6,120 nt of DNA from Deltaproteobacteria bacterium. GTDB lineage: Bacteria > Desulfobacterota > Desulfobacteria > Desulfobacterales > Desulfatirhabdiaceae. The position numbers and the translations under genes are program-made. Below the pieces are notes generated by a model. It searched no databases. It saw nothing but the letters and a program-made list of their open reading frames with translations, and was not told the DNA's origin. Positions within the stretch are counted from its first letter, which is position 1; each line of letters starts with the position of its first letter. Location: the NCBI GenBank assembly GCA_026388755.1, contig JAPLJE010000707.1, forward strand, positions 1 through 6,120, written 5' to 3'. Of the stretch, positions 5,343-6,120 are shown one piece after another.

Positions 5343-6044
5343 TCAAACCCCAAGATACCGCATGCGGACGGAAACTGCCGCCTGCAATTGCCCGGATGTC
5401 CCGCTCCAGACCGACCTCCCCTTTTCCATGATATAGTGACGGTCTGCAACGCGGCAGAGCACGCGAACGCTCTTATCAATAATCAGGATGGAGAGCCCGG
5501 ATTCCTTCAGTTCCCGCAGACATCGCCAGATCTCGGCGCGAACCAACGGGGCCAGCCCTTCGGTGGCTTCATCCAATATTAGCAGTTTGGGATTGGTCAT
5601 CAGGGCGCGGCCGATGGCGACCATCTGCTGCTCCCCGCCGGACAACTGATTCCCCATGTGATGCCGTCGCTCCGCCAGAATCGGGAAGAGTGACCAGATC
5701 CTTTCCAGGGTCCAGGGATCGCGAGATGCAGAGCGGTTTGCGGCGGTCGCCGTCAGATTCTCGCAAACCGTCAGGCTGGGAAATATCTGGCGGTCTTCGG
5801 GCGCCAGGGCAATCCCCTGCTTGGCGATCCGGTAGGGGGCCAGATTTCGGATTTCGCGTCCTTCGAACCGGATGGATCCGCGCCGGGCCGGCGTGAGCCC
5901 CATGATGGAGCGAAGCGTGGTTGTTTTCCCCATCCCGTTTCGCCCCAGCAGCCCCACCACTTCCCCCCCGCGGACCTCCAGGCTCATGCCGAAAAGTCCC
6001 TGGCTGGCGCCATAAAATGTCTCAATCGACTCGACTTCAAGCAC
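5343..6044 (-). CDS. livF: Branched-chain amino acid-type ABC transporter ATPase LivF
   Basis: This 233-residue protein starts at the GTG at 6044-6042, which gives the family-typical opening MLEVESIETFYG, seven bases after GAGGAG (6057-6052). Upstream in-frame ATGs at 6089 and 6059 lie inside livG and have poor sites. The length fits LivF (about 235). Motifs: Walker A GRNGMGKT (34-41), the PEDRQIF region (about 82-88), ABC signature LSGGEQQ (134-140), Walker B LLILDE followed by ATEGLAP (154-166), and IIDKSV (188-193) in place of the usual H-loop. LivF and LivG hydrolyse ATP on the cytoplasmic face of the LivHM permease to import branched-chain amino acids or related amides and acids. The DEATEGLAP plus IDK variant is common in one LivF subgroup, so the actual substrate may not be Leu/Ile/Val. 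The start overlaps the livG stop by eight bases, showing an operon running leftward; no terminator is evident after it. Confidence 0.92.
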   Translation of the reverse strand: MLEVESIETFYGASQGLFGMSLEVRGGEVVGLLGRNGMGKTTTLRSIMGLTPARRGSIRFEGREIRNLAPYRIAKQGIALAPEDRQIFPSLTVCENLTATAANRSASRDPWTLERIWSLFPILAERRHHMGNQLSGGEQQMVAIGRALMTNPKLLILDEATEGLAPLVRAEIWRCLRELKESGLSILIIDKSVRVLCRVADRHYIMEKGRSVWSGTSGQLQAAVSVRMRYLGV

Positions 6045-6120
6045 CTTCCATCTCCTCATCTCCCAGATAAGCCTTGCGCACCTCGGCAAGGGAGCGAATC
6101 ACATCCGGTGTTCCGGTAGC
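6037..6120 (-). CDS. livG: C-terminal end of ABC transporter ATPase LivG (partial)
   Basis: On the minus strand the frame entering at 6120 encodes 27 residues, TPDVIRSLAEVRKAYLGDEE plus flanks, and stops at TGA 6039-6037. GTP-(E/D)-V-I-x-x-x-x-V-x-x-AYLG is the standard C-terminal tail of LivG, the partner ATPase of LivF, and livG normally lies just upstream of livF as here. The stop overlaps the livF GTG start by eight bases, and the livF Shine-Dalgarno lies inside livG, so the two are translationally coupled. The ATPase motifs are outside the window. Confidence 0.85.
   Translation of the reverse strand, partial: ATGTPDVIRSLAEVRKAYLGDEEMEGA

Noticed and set aside
6045..6089. Longer LivF starts at 6089 or 6059
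   Set aside because: They lie inside the livG tail with poor ribosome binding sites. GTG 6044 gives the normal LivF N-terminus and length.

Overview
The window looks like a stretch of a Gram-negative bacterial chromosome. The best guess is a Desulfobacterota-like (former Deltaproteobacteria) or similar anaerobic lineage. The basis is a LivG/LivF pair, a SHOCT lipoprotein, envelope TPR proteins, Lol/Sec/Tat-type export signals and moderate G+C with mosaic composition. No 16S rRNA or other phylogenetic marker is present, so this placement is inference only. There are no tRNA or rRNA genes, insertion sequences or CRISPR arrays.

Layout: (1) 1-288, the C-terminal end of an unrecognised protein. 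(2) 405-920, an A+T-rich gene for a small exported TPR protein. (3) 921-1152, an intergenic region with two hairpins and a candidate promoter overlapped by a 23-nt dyad. (4) 1153-4279, four tightly spaced same-strand genes: a SHOCT-domain lipoprotein, a YidD-domain protein with an N-terminal signal peptide, a Sec-exported TPR protein with a C-terminal PGSGY-type membrane domain (its ATG overlaps the yidD stop), and a Tat-signal metallo-beta-lactamase-fold hydrolase of the RNase Z/arylsulfatase-like branch. (5) 4472-4693, a 73-residue protein made of three CX2CX8HXC zinc-binding-type repeats, followed by a perfect 21-bp inverted repeat. (6) 4873-5292, a small cytoplasmic protein of unknown family. 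(7) 5343-6120 on the minus strand, livF and the 3' end of livG from a branched-chain amino acid ABC transporter operon, converging on the rest.

The most interesting unit is 1153-4279. All four products carry an export signal (lipobox, Sec, Sec, Tat), so it reads as an envelope-directed operon. YidD is normally a short cytoplasmic, membrane-peripheral helper of YidC, encoded in the rpmH-rnpA-yidD-yidC cluster. Here it has a signal peptide and linker, none of those neighbours, and is translationally coupled to a TPR protein whose N-terminal half resembles BamD/YbgF-type envelope scaffolds. This suggests a repurposed YidD acting on the periplasmic side, possibly in envelope assembly. The function is not established by the sequence.
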